Shown here: piece after piece, positions 8,437 to 17,012 of the stretch
Layout: every line of letters starts with the position of its first letter
Position numbering within the stretch: position 1 is the first letter of the stretch
Source of the DNA: Dyadobacter luticola
GTDB taxonomy: Bacteria; Bacteroidota; Bacteroidia; Cytophagales; Spirosomataceae
Direction: 5' to 3'
DNA: 64,000 bases
Assembly: GCF_005860805.1 (NCBI RefSeq)
Contig: NZ_VCEJ01000005.1
Location: forward strand, 682,001-746,000
Notes under the pieces: model-generated
Databases searched by the model: none
Told to the model about the DNA's origin: nothing
Seen by the model: the letters and a program-made list of their open reading frames with translations, nothing else
Program-made: the position numbers and the translations under genes

Positions 8437-10293
8437 ATGAAATTGAAGTTATGTATGCTACTGTGTATCACAGTGGTTTTGAATGTGGCTGCGCAAAGTG
8501 ATCGCTGGCAGCAGCGTGTGAAATACCAGATGAATGTTGATTTTGATGCCGTAAAACATCAATATAAAGGCACACAAAAGCTGGTTTACAGCAACAATTC
8601 CCCCGACACGCTGCAAAAAGTTTTTTACCATTTATATCTCAACGCATTCCAGCCCGGCAGCCAGATGGACGCCCGGTCGCGCTCCATCAGTGACCCGGAT
8701 GCACGCGTGAAAGACCGGATTTCAAAATTGTCGCCAGCCGAAATCGGTTATGAAAAAATCGTTTCCCTGAAACACAATGGTAAGCCGGTTAAATATGAAG
8801 TGGTTGGCACCATACTGGAAGTGACTTTGAATGAACAAATCCTGCCCAAATCGCAGCATACATTTGAAATGGAATTCGAGGCGCAGATTCCGTTACAAAT
8901 TCGGCGGACTGGGCGAAATAATAAAGAAGGTATTGAATATTCAGTGGCGCAGTGGTACCCGAAGTTGTGCGAGTATGACTACGAAGGCTGGCATTCCAAC
9001 CCATACATTGCCAGGGAATTCTATGGCGTGTGGGGTGATTTTGATGTGAAGATAACATTAGATGCCGCGTATGTAGTTGCTGCTACGGGTTACCTGCAAA
9101 ACCCCGAAAAAATCGGGCACGGTTACACGTCAAATGTTGTGACGCATAAGCCTGGTGAAACGCTGACCTGGCATTTTATCGCGCCCGAAGTGCACGATTT
9201 CGTGTGGGCCGCCGACCGGGATTATAAACACGACATTGTGCGTGTGGATGATAAGCTGGACCTGCATTTCTTTTACAAAGGCGATAGCCTGGCCGCTGCC
9301 TGGAAACAAATGGAGCCTTACGCAGTGCGCTGCTTTAACATTATGAACCAGCGATTTGGCCGCTATCCTTACAAACAATATTCTGTAATCCAGGGTGGCG
9401 ACGGCGGTATGGAGTACGCCATGGCAACATTAATTAATGGTCGCCAAAACTGGTCGGGATTGGTGGGCGTGATGGTACACGAAGCATGCCACAGCTGGTT
9501 CCAGCATTTGTTGGGGACCAATGAATCCAAATATCCCTGGATGGATGAAGGTTTCGCGACTTATGCCGAAAACATCGTGATGTCGCAAATGTTCCCAAGT
9601 CTGCCCGATCCGCAATTGAAAAGCACTAACAGTTATCGCTCTCTCGTGAAATCAGGTCTGGAAGAGCCGCTCACGACGCATGCGGATCATTATAATACCA
9701 ATCGCGCTTATTCCCTGGCCAGTTATTCCAAAGGTTCGGTTTTCCTGAATCAGCTGAATTACATTATCGGGAAAGATAAATTTGAAAAAGCCATCAAGCG
9801 ATATTTCAATGAGTGGGAATTTAAACACCCTAACCCGACGGATTTGAAGCGCATCATGGAAAAAGAATCAGGGCTGGAACTGGACTGGTACTTTGAGGAC
9901 TTTGTGGGCACGACCAAAACGATCGATTACAGCATTAAGGAAGTTTTGCCCAATGCGGAGAAAACGGATGTAGTACTGGGAAGAATTGGTCAAATGCCGA
10001 TGCCGCTGGATGTGGTAGTAGCGTACACTGACGGGACGCAGGAGAATTTTTACATACCGCTGGAAATCATGCGGGGCGAAAAAACGGAAAGACTTTATAC
10101 CAAAACCACATTGCTTCCGGACTGGGGCTGGACATTCCCCGAGTATTCGTTCACGATCAAGCGCAGCCTTGCCGAGATCCGCTACATTGTCATCGATCCG
10201 AGTGAAAGAATGGCGGATATGAATGAGGATAACAATGTGTATCCGACGCAGACAAAAGAACTGCCGCGATTCAAGGCCGAGCCAAGCAAATAA
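8437..10293 (+). CDS. Exported M1-family metallopeptidase
   Basis: A zinc aminopeptidase-like protein of 618 residues with a signal peptide ending near residue 19 (CITVVLNVAAQ), so it probably acts in the periplasm or outside the cell. The M1 hallmarks are GGMEY (323-327, substrate amino-terminus recognition), HEACHSWFQH (zinc ligands H348 and H352) and the third ligand in WMDEGFATYAE (E371). The protein has the usual N-terminal beta-sandwich before the catalytic domain but lacks the large ERAP-type C-terminal helical domain, as in other compact Bacteroidota members. Its stop codon abuts the stop codon of the convergent DUF5686 gene with no intervening base. Confidence 0.93.
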   Translation: MKLKLCMLLCITVVLNVAAQSDRWQQRVKYQMNVDFDAVKHQYKGTQKLVYSNNSPDTLQKVFYHLYLNAFQPGSQMDARSRSISDPDARVKDRISKLSPAEIGYEKIVSLKHNGKPVKYEVVGTILEVTLNEQILPKSQHTFEMEFEAQIPLQIRRTGRNNKEGIEYSVAQWYPKLCEYDYEGWHSNPYIAREFYGVWGDFDVKITLDAAYVVAATGYLQNPEKIGHGYTSNVVTHKPGETLTWHFIAPEVHDFVWAADRDYKHDIVRVDDKLDLHFFYKGDSLAAAWKQMEPYAVRCFNIMNQRFGRYPYKQYSVIQGGDGGMEYAMATLINGRQNWSGLVGVMVHEACHSWFQHLLGTNESKYPWMDEGFATYAENIVMSQMFPSLPDPQLKSTNSYRSLVKSGLEEPLTTHADHYNTNRAYSLASYSKGSVFLNQLNYIIGKDKFEKAIKRYFNEWEFKHPNPTDLKRIMEKESGLELDWYFEDFVGTTKTIDYSIKEVLPNAEKTDVVLGRIGQMPMPLDVVVAYTDGTQENFYIPLEIMRGEKTERLYTKTTLLPDWGWTFPEYSFTIKRSLAEIRYIVIDPSERMADMNEDNNVYPTQTKELPRFKAEPSK

Positions 10294-12861
10294 TTATCTT
10301 CCAAATGGGATGGACGTTCCGAAACGCCATCCCATTTTCACAAAATGACTGCCGTGAAACTGGGCCACCGCTTCCAGGCGCAGCACCCGGTAAATGTTAT
10401 CAATGCCGTATACCAGCTCCGAATAGTTGTGGATCGTCGGCACCCTGAGGTAATGCAGCTGTAATGTTTCCGAGAGTCCGGTTACCCGCAAAGCCTGCAC
10501 CCGCGTCAGCAGGAAATTTTGCGAAGACCAGGTGACGTGCGTCTGGAAAAACCAGGCATTGGTACTATACCGGTAGTAAGGCAACATCCGGAACTGATCG
10601 GGCGGGTAGGTGTACTGAAAGAAAAACTCATTTCCCATAAAGTGCCGGTAATCAGGGAAATACATGTGTTTTTTGCTCAAAAAGCTACCCCCATTTACCA
10701 GATATTCCAGCCCGCTCCTGGGTCCTAAATCCATATTTTGCCGAATCGTCGCCTGCAATATGGAATAATCTACATCGCCCAAAACACCGACGCCGCGCTT
10801 GTAATTGGCACTAAATGCCGGCCCGCGACTTCTCAGATACCGTTTTTCACCATTCCGGATCAGGTACCTCCGCCACGGACGCAATGTGGCTGTCAAATCC
10901 AGAATAGTTGCGTTATGAATCGGGAAGCCGGTATTTTCAAGTTCTTTATTAATTGGCCGGTTGGGCGTATAGCTGTAATCATTCCAGAAGAAAATGGGCC
11001 GCGCGCTCGACTGGTTGAACAATTCTTTCCGGTGTTCAAATTCTACAGCCGCATTAAGGGTGAGGATATCCGCAATGTTCCGTAATGTAAAATCTGCCCG
11101 CCCGAATTGTTTCTGGTAGACTTTCATAAAATTCCGGTCGAAAAACCGGGCGCCCATGCTGTTTGCCAGCGGCTGTATCGGGTTATTGTTGTTGATCTGG
11201 CTGGCCATTTCGCCCCCGGAAAGCGCCAGGTTCCATTTATTGTTTCCGACTATCGTTTCCAGTTGCCCGTAAACCCTTTTCCGGCCAAAAGAATAGCGCA
11301 CCAGCGGCTTAATGCTCCAATAACTGGACTTACCCCACCGCTTTTGCCACTCCGTCAGAAAATTGATTGCATTACCTTCAACAGTATTGTAACTGATCGA
11401 AAGTAGAGGGCTTTTGAAATAAAATGTGCGGCGGTTTCCGAGTGTGTAGGTATTCCCGGTTGCCAAATGTCTCGCCTTGAAATACAGCGAGTCAGGCCGT
11501 GATTTCGTCCTGGAAGAATCTTTGACAACCTGAATGCTGTCCTGCAAAACATAACCCGATACTTCCGATTTGGTAAGTGGGATCGGGCGGAGCGCATCCC
11601 AGTAAGCCGTATCCCGTTTATTCGCCATCGGATCAATGATGATCGAATCTTCCCGCACCAGCCGGTCGCTAGTCTCGTAATTCTTATTCTCTTTTTTCTG
11701 ATCCTTTTCGTACTGTTTCGTCAGTTTCCGGAAGTTTTTGGTTGAAAATTCCTTCTGGTTTTTGATCAGATTTTCAAGATCCTTTTTTCGCTTCCCGGCA
11801 TCGGCCACTTCTTCTTTTTTATGATCTTTAATGACGATATCTTCTTTCAAACCCGGATCAACATCCAGTTTTTCATAACTAAGAGATACCAAATACTTGA
11901 ATTCTCCCGCAAATCCGAGATAGCTTCCGGTTAATCTAAATTGTTGGTTGACAGGTACCCACACATTCTGTACAGGACTAAAAATCTGCTTGGCAGAAAT
12001 GTTCAATCCCTGCGTTGTAGTTTGTAAATCGTAACTGTGAATCGACCAGTAATCTTCCAGAATGAAAAGACTTCCTTTGAAAACACCTTCCCCGTAAGCC
12101 TTCGGAATGACCTTTATTTTATTTACAGTTCGCCCCTGGTCCAGGAAATATCCTTCATATTCAAAGCGGTAGTAGGCAAATGACTTGGGGGAAAGCGGCG
12201 AAATGGTACCCGCAATTTCGGGGCTGTATAAACTCGCCAGAATGTAATCATTGGGAGAGGGGATGCTGTTATCCAGACTGTTACGCGTAGAAACGATGCG
12301 CTGAGAATAATGTCCGGGGCGGCGGTATTTGATTTCGGCCACACTTTCATTTAGAACAGCCTTCCCCTCCTGGATACCTTCTTTCTTCAACCTTCTTTCC
12401 AGCAGATAAGGGATTTTGGTTGGCAGCGCAGTACTTCTTGAATAAACTTTTGCCGTATAACCTCGTATTTGCAACTGATGAAAACGCGCTTTGGCGATCG
12501 CCCGGCGCATGATGGTATACGCAGGATCTTCTTTTCCGGTACCAATCGTGGCTTCCTGCAGGCTCAGCGCCTGTTCCTCAAGCGTAACATTGACCTCAAC
12601 AAAACCATCTGCAACCGTAACCGATTTGGTTTCACTTTTGAAACCCAGGTATTGAAAAACGATCTCATAAGTGCCCGGTGCGAGGCTGAAAAGGTAGTCG
12701 CCGTCGGCATTGGCCATGGTACCATTACTGGTGCCGCTCACTGCAATACCCGCATAGGGAAGCGCATCACCCGTTTTTGTGGTGATGCGCCCTTTGATGC
12801 CTCCTGCCTCGGAAGCCGTTTTAAATGACAATAAAATGAGCAGGAGCACTGCAATGCGCAT
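10294..12861 (-). CDS. DUF5686 / carboxypeptidase-regulatory-like outer-membrane protein
   Basis: An 855-residue envelope protein. The signal peptide (MRIAVLLLILLSFKTASEAG) is followed by a CarboxypepD_reg-like beta-sandwich at about 22-105 (GIKGRITTKTGDALPYAGI through FQYLGF), then the DUF5686 region and a C-terminal part with the alternating pattern of outer-membrane strands, ending FGTSIPFGR. A charged Lys/Glu-rich stretch lies near residues 345-395. A paralogue with the same architecture is at 56225-58795. The role is unknown; the family is widespread in Bacteroidota outer membranes. The leader upstream contains the compound inverted repeat at 12866-12932. Confidence 0.88.
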   Translation of the reverse strand: MRIAVLLLILLSFKTASEAGGIKGRITTKTGDALPYAGIAVSGTSNGTMANADGDYLFSLAPGTYEIVFQYLGFKSETKSVTVADGFVEVNVTLEEQALSLQEATIGTGKEDPAYTIMRRAIAKARFHQLQIRGYTAKVYSRSTALPTKIPYLLERRLKKEGIQEGKAVLNESVAEIKYRRPGHYSQRIVSTRNSLDNSIPSPNDYILASLYSPEIAGTISPLSPKSFAYYRFEYEGYFLDQGRTVNKIKVIPKAYGEGVFKGSLFILEDYWSIHSYDLQTTTQGLNISAKQIFSPVQNVWVPVNQQFRLTGSYLGFAGEFKYLVSLSYEKLDVDPGLKEDIVIKDHKKEEVADAGKRKKDLENLIKNQKEFSTKNFRKLTKQYEKDQKKENKNYETSDRLVREDSIIIDPMANKRDTAYWDALRPIPLTKSEVSGYVLQDSIQVVKDSSRTKSRPDSLYFKARHLATGNTYTLGNRRTFYFKSPLLSISYNTVEGNAINFLTEWQKRWGKSSYWSIKPLVRYSFGRKRVYGQLETIVGNNKWNLALSGGEMASQINNNNPIQPLANSMGARFFDRNFMKVYQKQFGRADFTLRNIADILTLNAAVEFEHRKELFNQSSARPIFFWNDYSYTPNRPINKELENTGFPIHNATILDLTATLRPWRRYLIRNGEKRYLRSRGPAFSANYKRGVGVLGDVDYSILQATIRQNMDLGPRSGLEYLVNGGSFLSKKHMYFPDYRHFMGNEFFFQYTYPPDQFRMLPYYRYSTNAWFFQTHVTWSSQNFLLTRVQALRVTGLSETLQLHYLRVPTIHNYSELVYGIDNIYRVLRLEAVAQFHGSHFVKMGWRFGTSIPFGR

Positions 12862-12865
12862 CAGC

Positions 12866-12932
12866 GTACGGTTTAAAAGCTATAAGTAGAAATCGGGCGA
12901 AAATACCCAATTCACTACTTATATAACCGTAC
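12866..12932. repeat. Compound inverted repeat in the DUF5686 leader
   Basis: Outer arms GTACGGTT (12866-12873) / AACCGTAC (12925-12932) enclose inner arms ATAAGTAG (12882-12889) / CTACTTAT (12915-12922), and a GGG/CCC pair sits inside. It fills the 82-base gap between the oxidoreductase stop and the DUF5686 start on the same strand. It could be a transcription stop for the upstream gene or a structured leader; no long T-tract follows it. Confidence 0.5.
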
Positions 12933-12943
12933 CAGCGCTTTTG

Positions 12944-13651
12944 TTAGTCACATTCCCCGTCGGTAGTGCACGCAGCACCCTCAGCAAAAGCAACTAACGG
13001 TTTGGGATTGGCTTTTTCCCACTCGCCGAAAGATTGTTCCAAAGCATTCAAAAATGTCTCAGAATGTTGCGCACCCGAAACCGCATATTTTCTGTCCAAA
13101 ACAAAAAACGGAACACCTCGCGCGCCCACCTGCTGCGCCTCATGAATGTCTTTGCGGACCTCATCACTGTATTTCGTGCCGTCCAGTACCGCTCTCAACT
13201 CCTCTGCGTCCAGACCGATTTCTGCTCCCAGGGAAACCAATGTTTCAATGTCGGCCGTATTTTTACCATCCGTGAAATACGCTTTGAAAAGTTGTTCTTC
13301 CGCCGCGTCGCCCAGGCCTTTTGTTTTGGCAAACTGTACAAAACGGTGCGCATCAAATGAGTTGGCAACAACCGCCTGGTCCATATTGTATTCCAAACCA
13401 GCGTCTGCGGCCATACTGGTCACATGATCATTCATTTGCTGGGCATAATCCACCGTCCAGCCTTTTACTTCCGCCAGGTATTCGTTGATGGTTTTGCCCG
13501 GTTCCGTCTTCATCTGCGGGTTCAGCTGGAAACTTTTCCACTCTACCTGGACCTGGTCTTTATTACGAAATTGTGCCAATGCTGTTTCAAACCGCCTTTT
13601 CCCGATATAGCAAAAAGGGCACATCACATCACTCCATATCTCTACTTTCAT
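12944..13651 (-). CDS. DsbA-family (FrnE-like) thiol oxidoreductase
   Basis: A 235-residue thioredoxin-fold protein of the DsbA/2-hydroxychromene isomerase superfamily. The redox motif CPFC is at residues 11-14 in the opening MKVEIWSDVMCPFCYIG, and the cis-proline region is GARGVPFFV (about 177-185). There is no signal peptide, so it is cytosolic like FrnE. Extra cysteines near the C-terminus (CTTDGEC, ending the protein) also recall FrnE, where a C-terminal CX3C pair takes part in redox work; here the spacing is CX5C. It is divergent from an HxlR regulator, which probably controls it. The substrate is unknown. Confidence 0.9.
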   Translation of the reverse strand: MKVEIWSDVMCPFCYIGKRRFETALAQFRNKDQVQVEWKSFQLNPQMKTEPGKTINEYLAEVKGWTVDYAQQMNDHVTSMAADAGLEYNMDQAVVANSFDAHRFVQFAKTKGLGDAAEEQLFKAYFTDGKNTADIETLVSLGAEIGLDAEELRAVLDGTKYSDEVRKDIHEAQQVGARGVPFFVLDRKYAVSGAQHSETFLNALEQSFGEWEKANPKPLVAFAEGAACTTDGECD

Positions 13652-13735
13652 GATTTTATACTTTAAAATTTTTGTGGTAATGTAGTTTCAATATCACTTT
13701 ATTAAATTCTTATGCAAACTTAAATAAATATGCTA

Positions 13736-13758
13736 TACATTTGTTAGTACTATACAAA
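13736..13758 (+). promoter_or_regulatory. Promoter element and operator-like palindrome in the DsbA/HxlR gap
   Basis: TACATTTG (13736-13743) matches TAnnTTTG for the rightward regulator gene. It overlaps a near-palindrome: TTTGT (13740-13744), TAGTACTA (13745-13752, itself a perfect palindrome) and ACAAA (13754-13758). CTATACA is also directly repeated at 13734 and 13750. On the other strand TAAGTTTG (13722 to 13715) could serve the oxidoreductase gene. Binding by the HxlR protein is inference. Confidence 0.5.
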
Positions 13759-13785
13759 AGGGTAGCTAAACAAGTTCAGAGAATC

Positions 13786-14160
13786 ATGAAGGACACCGAA
13801 AAAACGATGAATGGCCACACGCTGGGCGAATGCACAAAAAGCATCCTGCCGGTCCGCGATGCTTTGGAAGTTTTAAATGGTAAGTGGAAGCTGCCGATCA
13901 TCGTCTCCTTAATGTTCGGCAACAAACGTTTTTCCCAAATAGCCCGCGAAGTCCCCGGCATCACCGACAAAATGCTCTCCAAAGAACTCCGCGACCTGGA
14001 ATGCAACGAACTCGTGAAACGCAAGGTGTATGACTCCATTCCGGTCGTAGTGGAATACTCCCTAACCGACTACGGGCATTCTTTAAAGGTGGTGATCGAG
14101 GTTTTGAGGGCGTGGGGGATGAAACATCGGGAGCGGATGATGGGAGAAGTGACGGTTTGA
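13786..14160 (+). CDS. HxlR-family winged-helix transcriptional regulator
   Basis: A 124-residue DNA-binding protein with the HxlR core: CTKSILPVRDALEVLNGKW, then GNKRFSQIAREVPGITDKML (recognition helix region) and the wing VVEYSLTDYGHSL. An early Cys ten residues before the core (GECTKSI) is in the position of the redox-sensing Cys in HxlR proteins such as HypR and QorR. The ATG at 13786 is chosen; a TTG-initiated frame from 13741 adds 15 non-homologous residues and overlaps the promoter element. It is divergent from the thiol oxidoreductase gene, which fits a redox or electrophile-responsive pair; that is inferred from arrangement. Confidence 0.88.
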   Translation: MKDTEKTMNGHTLGECTKSILPVRDALEVLNGKWKLPIIVSLMFGNKRFSQIAREVPGITDKMLSKELRDLECNELVKRKVYDSIPVVVEYSLTDYGHSLKVVIEVLRAWGMKHRERMMGEVTV

Positions 14161-14165
14161 GCCAA

Positions 14166-14194
14166 ACAAAAAAAGCAACCCTCTCAGGTTGCTT
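14166..14194 (-). terminator. Terminator of the aldolase gene
   Basis: AAGCAACC (14173-14180) / GGTTGCTT (14187-14194), 6-base loop. On the minus strand the stem is followed by a run of seven T, 31 bases past the aldolase stop. Confidence 0.8.
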
Positions 14195-14224
14195 CTCTCA
14201 TTCTAAAAATATCCAATCAAACAA

Positions 14225-15304
14225 TTACCCCAGCTGGTTGATGCAGTTCAAATCCTCAAACGCAAGTTTCAGTCTTTGAATCATCGTTTCCTCGCCTTTG
14301 CGGAGCCAGACGCGGGGATCGTAGTATTTTTTGTTTGGTGCATCAGGGCCTTCCGGGTTGCCTAGCTGGGCTTGCAGATAGCCTTCTTTTTCTTTGTAGT
14401 ATTTCAGGATACCTTCCCAGGTCGACCATTGCATATCCGTATCAATGTTCATTTTGATCGCGCCGTACTCGATCGCTTCGCGGATTTCTTCGCGGGAAGA
14501 GCCTGATCCTCCGTGGAATACGAAGTTTACGGGCAATTCGCCGGTTCCGAATTTTTCCTGGATGTAGTTTTGTGAATTACGAAGGATTTTCGGCTCCAAT
14601 TTCACATTACCTGGCTTATACACCCCATGAACATTACCGAAAGCAGCTGCGATCGTAAAATTTGGAGAGATTTTCAGCAGTTCTTCGTAAGCATAAGCTA
14701 CTTCTTCCGGCTGGGTATACAGTTTTGAACTATCTACATCGCTGTTATCCACGCCATCTTCTTCACCGCCGGTTACACCCAGCTCAATTTCCAGCGTCAT
14801 ACCAATCTTGGCCATACGCTCGAAATACTTGGAAGAAATTTCAATGTTCTCCTCAATCGGCTCCTCCGACAAATCCAGCATGTGGGAGCTGTAAAGTGGA
14901 ATGCCATGCTGATCGAAATATCTTTCGCCAGCTTCCAAAAGACCGTCGATCCAGGGAAGCAATTTTTTGGCGCAGTGATCGGTATGCAAAATGACAGGAA
15001 CACCATAAAGTGCCGCCATCTGGTGCACGTGCATCGCACCCGAGATACCACCGGCTATCGCAGCCTGCTGGTTGGTATTCGATAGGCTTTTTCCTGCGTA
15101 AAATATAGCACCGCCGTTTGAAAACTGGATGATCACCGGGCTGTTTACTGCTTTCGCAGTTTCCAATACCGCATTTACTGAATTGGTTCCCACCACGTTA
15201 ACTGCCGGAAGGGCGTAGTTGTTTTCGTTGGCATGGCGGAAAATTTCGCTAACACCATCACCGGTAACAACTCCGGGGGCAAAGCGTTTTGTGGTTTCGC
15301 TCAT
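14225..15304 (-). CDS. fbaA: Class II fructose-bisphosphate aldolase
   Basis: A zinc-dependent glycolytic aldolase of 359 residues that cleaves fructose 1,6-bisphosphate. Visible hallmarks are VILHTDHCAKK (zinc ligand and catalytic Asp, about 104-114), the Glu-rich LEIELGVTGGEEDG (about 175-188), NVHGVYKPGNVKL (zinc His, about 224), FHGGSGS (about 265) and KMNIDTDMQW (about 286). Length and motif spacing match the FbaA group. It has its own terminator and no operon partner. Upstream to 15541 there is no gene on this strand. Confidence 0.97.
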   Translation of the reverse strand: MSETTKRFAPGVVTGDGVSEIFRHANENNYALPAVNVVGTNSVNAVLETAKAVNSPVIIQFSNGGAIFYAGKSLSNTNQQAAIAGGISGAMHVHQMAALYGVPVILHTDHCAKKLLPWIDGLLEAGERYFDQHGIPLYSSHMLDLSEEPIEENIEISSKYFERMAKIGMTLEIELGVTGGEEDGVDNSDVDSSKLYTQPEEVAYAYEELLKISPNFTIAAAFGNVHGVYKPGNVKLEPKILRNSQNYIQEKFGTGELPVNFVFHGGSGSSREEIREAIEYGAIKMNIDTDMQWSTWEGILKYYKEKEGYLQAQLGNPEGPDAPNKKYYDPRVWLRKGEETMIQRLKLAFEDLNCINQLG

Positions 15305-15477
15305 AGTAATTAAGAAGATTTTTTCAAGAAATAATTAGGCAATTCCGACATTGAAAATGAATTGCAGGGCAAAGGCCGCAAGTTAGGTATTTTGGAGAAA
15401 ATGAAGGAGATAAGTAAGGGTTATTATGTGTTTCAACGAAGATTTATTGTATTATGACCGTTTTGGCGCAATCTGCG

Positions 15478-15485
15478 TATCTTTG
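15478..15485 (+). promoter_or_regulatory. Candidate -7 promoter element for the 15542 operon
   Basis: TATCTTTG matches TAnnTTTG, 56 bases before the first ATG of the rightward run of genes. A TTTG lies 12 bases upstream, closer than the usual 17-23 base spacing. Confidence 0.5.
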
Positions 15486-15541
15486 AAAATCATTGAAAAA
15501 GCGGACCCGAATCTGCTGATTTTTATTACAATACTTCATTA

Positions 15542-15781
15542 ATGAATTCCAAACTTATGAGGACGATACTGCTGGCGCTCACACTGGGATTTTTCGCAGT
15601 ATGGGCACTCGAATTTCGCCGGGCGGGTTTACTTGAAAGTTACTGGCTCCTGCTGGTCAGCATTGTTTGCCTCCTGATTTTCCAATTTGTAAGACTCAAA
15701 GCATCGATGTCAGCGGGCGCGAAACAGCAGAAAGAAGTGGCTCCGACCCGGCAGATAGCAACTAAAAAACCAAAGAAATAA
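15542..15781 (+). CDS. Small two-helix membrane protein of unknown function
   Basis: A 79-residue protein I do not recognise. It has two predicted membrane helices (about residues 6-24, TILLALTLGFFAVWALEF, and 33-50, YWLLLVSIVCLLIFQFV) and a basic, lysine-rich C-terminal tail ending KKPKK. The topology suggests a hairpin with the charged tail in the cytoplasm. It ends one base before the ATG of the CBS-domain protein, so the two are almost certainly co-translated, and it may be an accessory subunit of that membrane protein. Confidence 0.75.
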   Translation: MNSKLMRTILLALTLGFFAVWALEFRRAGLLESYWLLLVSIVCLLIFQFVRLKASMSAGAKQQKEVAPTRQIATKKPKK

Positions 15782-15782
15782 T

Positions 15783-16979
15783 ATGGCTTTCGGTCTGACG
15801 ATAGTGTTTTTCATGCTCGCCGGGTATTTCGGGGCGGTCAGGTCTGTGCTCATGGATTTTTCGATCGACCGCTACTCGCTCCGCCACGAAAAAACGGAAG
15901 TCGTGACGCAGACACTTTACTGGCGCAGAGTGCTCAGAATGATGCGGTTACTCGCGGTGGCGCTCGGCTGTTTTATGGCCGTCGTGACCATTTACCCGGT
16001 GCTTTCGCTTACTTCCGGTTTTGAAGAAACATTGGTTGTTGTCGGACTCTTTCTCGGTGTCGTAGCAATTTGGATGATTTCTTACGGAGGCTGGGTGAAA
16101 TTGGGAAGAAGTTTTCCGCATTTGCTTGATTTAAAGGCTTTTCCGGTACGATTTGGCGAGTGGATCATGACGCCGCTATACTGGGTAATCGAGCCGTTTG
16201 TAAAAGAAAATATCCTGACCGCTTCCCTCCGCGACGATATCAGCTCCGCCGACGATCCAGATTTCGATGACCATAGCATTGAAGAAAAAATGTTTATCAA
16301 TGCGCTTGATTTCAAAGATTTACGTATCAGAGATTGTATGATCCCGCGGACGGAAATTTCATCTGTGAATGTGAATGCGACCATTGAAGATTTACGAACC
16401 GCTTTTCTGACCAGCGGACATTCCAAGATCATTGTGCAGCGCGAATCTGCGGACGAGGTGTTGGGTTACTGTCACGCATTATCCCTTTTTAAAAAACCCA
16501 AAGAAATCAGCAACATTATCACGCCGATCCTGATCGTACCAGAAGCCATGCACGCCAGGGATTTAATGTTGCGGTTTCTGGAAGAAAGAAGGAGCATTGC
16601 GCTGGTAGTAGATGAATTCGGCGGCACTTCCGGGCTGGTGAGTGTCGAAGATGTGGTAGAGCAGATATTTGGGGAGATCCAGGACGAATACGATTCGACG
16701 GAAGACTGGACGGAAAGGCAGCTCGACGACGACAGTTATATGCTGAGCGCCCGCCATGAGCTAGACTATCTGAATGAAAAATATGGCTGGGAACTGCCTG
16801 AGGGTGATTACGATACGCTTGCCGGCATGCTGATTCAGTACTATGGAGACTTGCCCGATGTGAATGAAACTGTCAGCATTCCTCCTTATTCTTTTCAGGT
16901 GGTTTCGGTGCAGGATACCCGTATTGAACTTGTGAAACTGACCATTGAGGAGAAGGAAAAAAAGGGTAGCAAGGATTAA
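15783..16979 (+). CDS. CBS-domain / CorC_HlyC transporter-associated membrane protein (hemolysin/CNNM family)
   Basis: A 398-residue relative of the CNNM/CorC (so-called hemolysin) family, proposed to handle divalent cation movement. The N-terminal 130 residues hold about three hydrophobic segments (FGLTIVFFMLAGYFGAV, LLAVALGCFMAVVTIY, LVVVGLFLGVVAIWMI) and are a poor fit to a full DUF21 domain. The CBS pair follows: MIPRTEISSV (about 185) to VVDEFGGTSGLVSVEDVVEQ (about 277). A CorC_HlyC domain spans about 310-390 with GDYDTLAGML. Bacteroidota relatives include GldE, but I cannot assign that name here. It is coupled to the small protein upstream and followed within 35 bases by an ABC ATPase. 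Confidence 0.85.
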   Translation: MAFGLTIVFFMLAGYFGAVRSVLMDFSIDRYSLRHEKTEVVTQTLYWRRVLRMMRLLAVALGCFMAVVTIYPVLSLTSGFEETLVVVGLFLGVVAIWMISYGGWVKLGRSFPHLLDLKAFPVRFGEWIMTPLYWVIEPFVKENILTASLRDDISSADDPDFDDHSIEEKMFINALDFKDLRIRDCMIPRTEISSVNVNATIEDLRTAFLTSGHSKIIVQRESADEVLGYCHALSLFKKPKEISNIITPILIVPEAMHARDLMLRFLEERRSIALVVDEFGGTSGLVSVEDVVEQIFGEIQDEYDSTEDWTERQLDDDSYMLSARHELDYLNEKYGWELPEGDYDTLAGMLIQYYGDLPDVNETVSIPPYSFQVVSVQDTRIELVKLTIEEKEKKGSKD

Positions 16980-17012
16980 TACAGTCCGAAATTTGATTTT
17001 AAAAATTACCAA

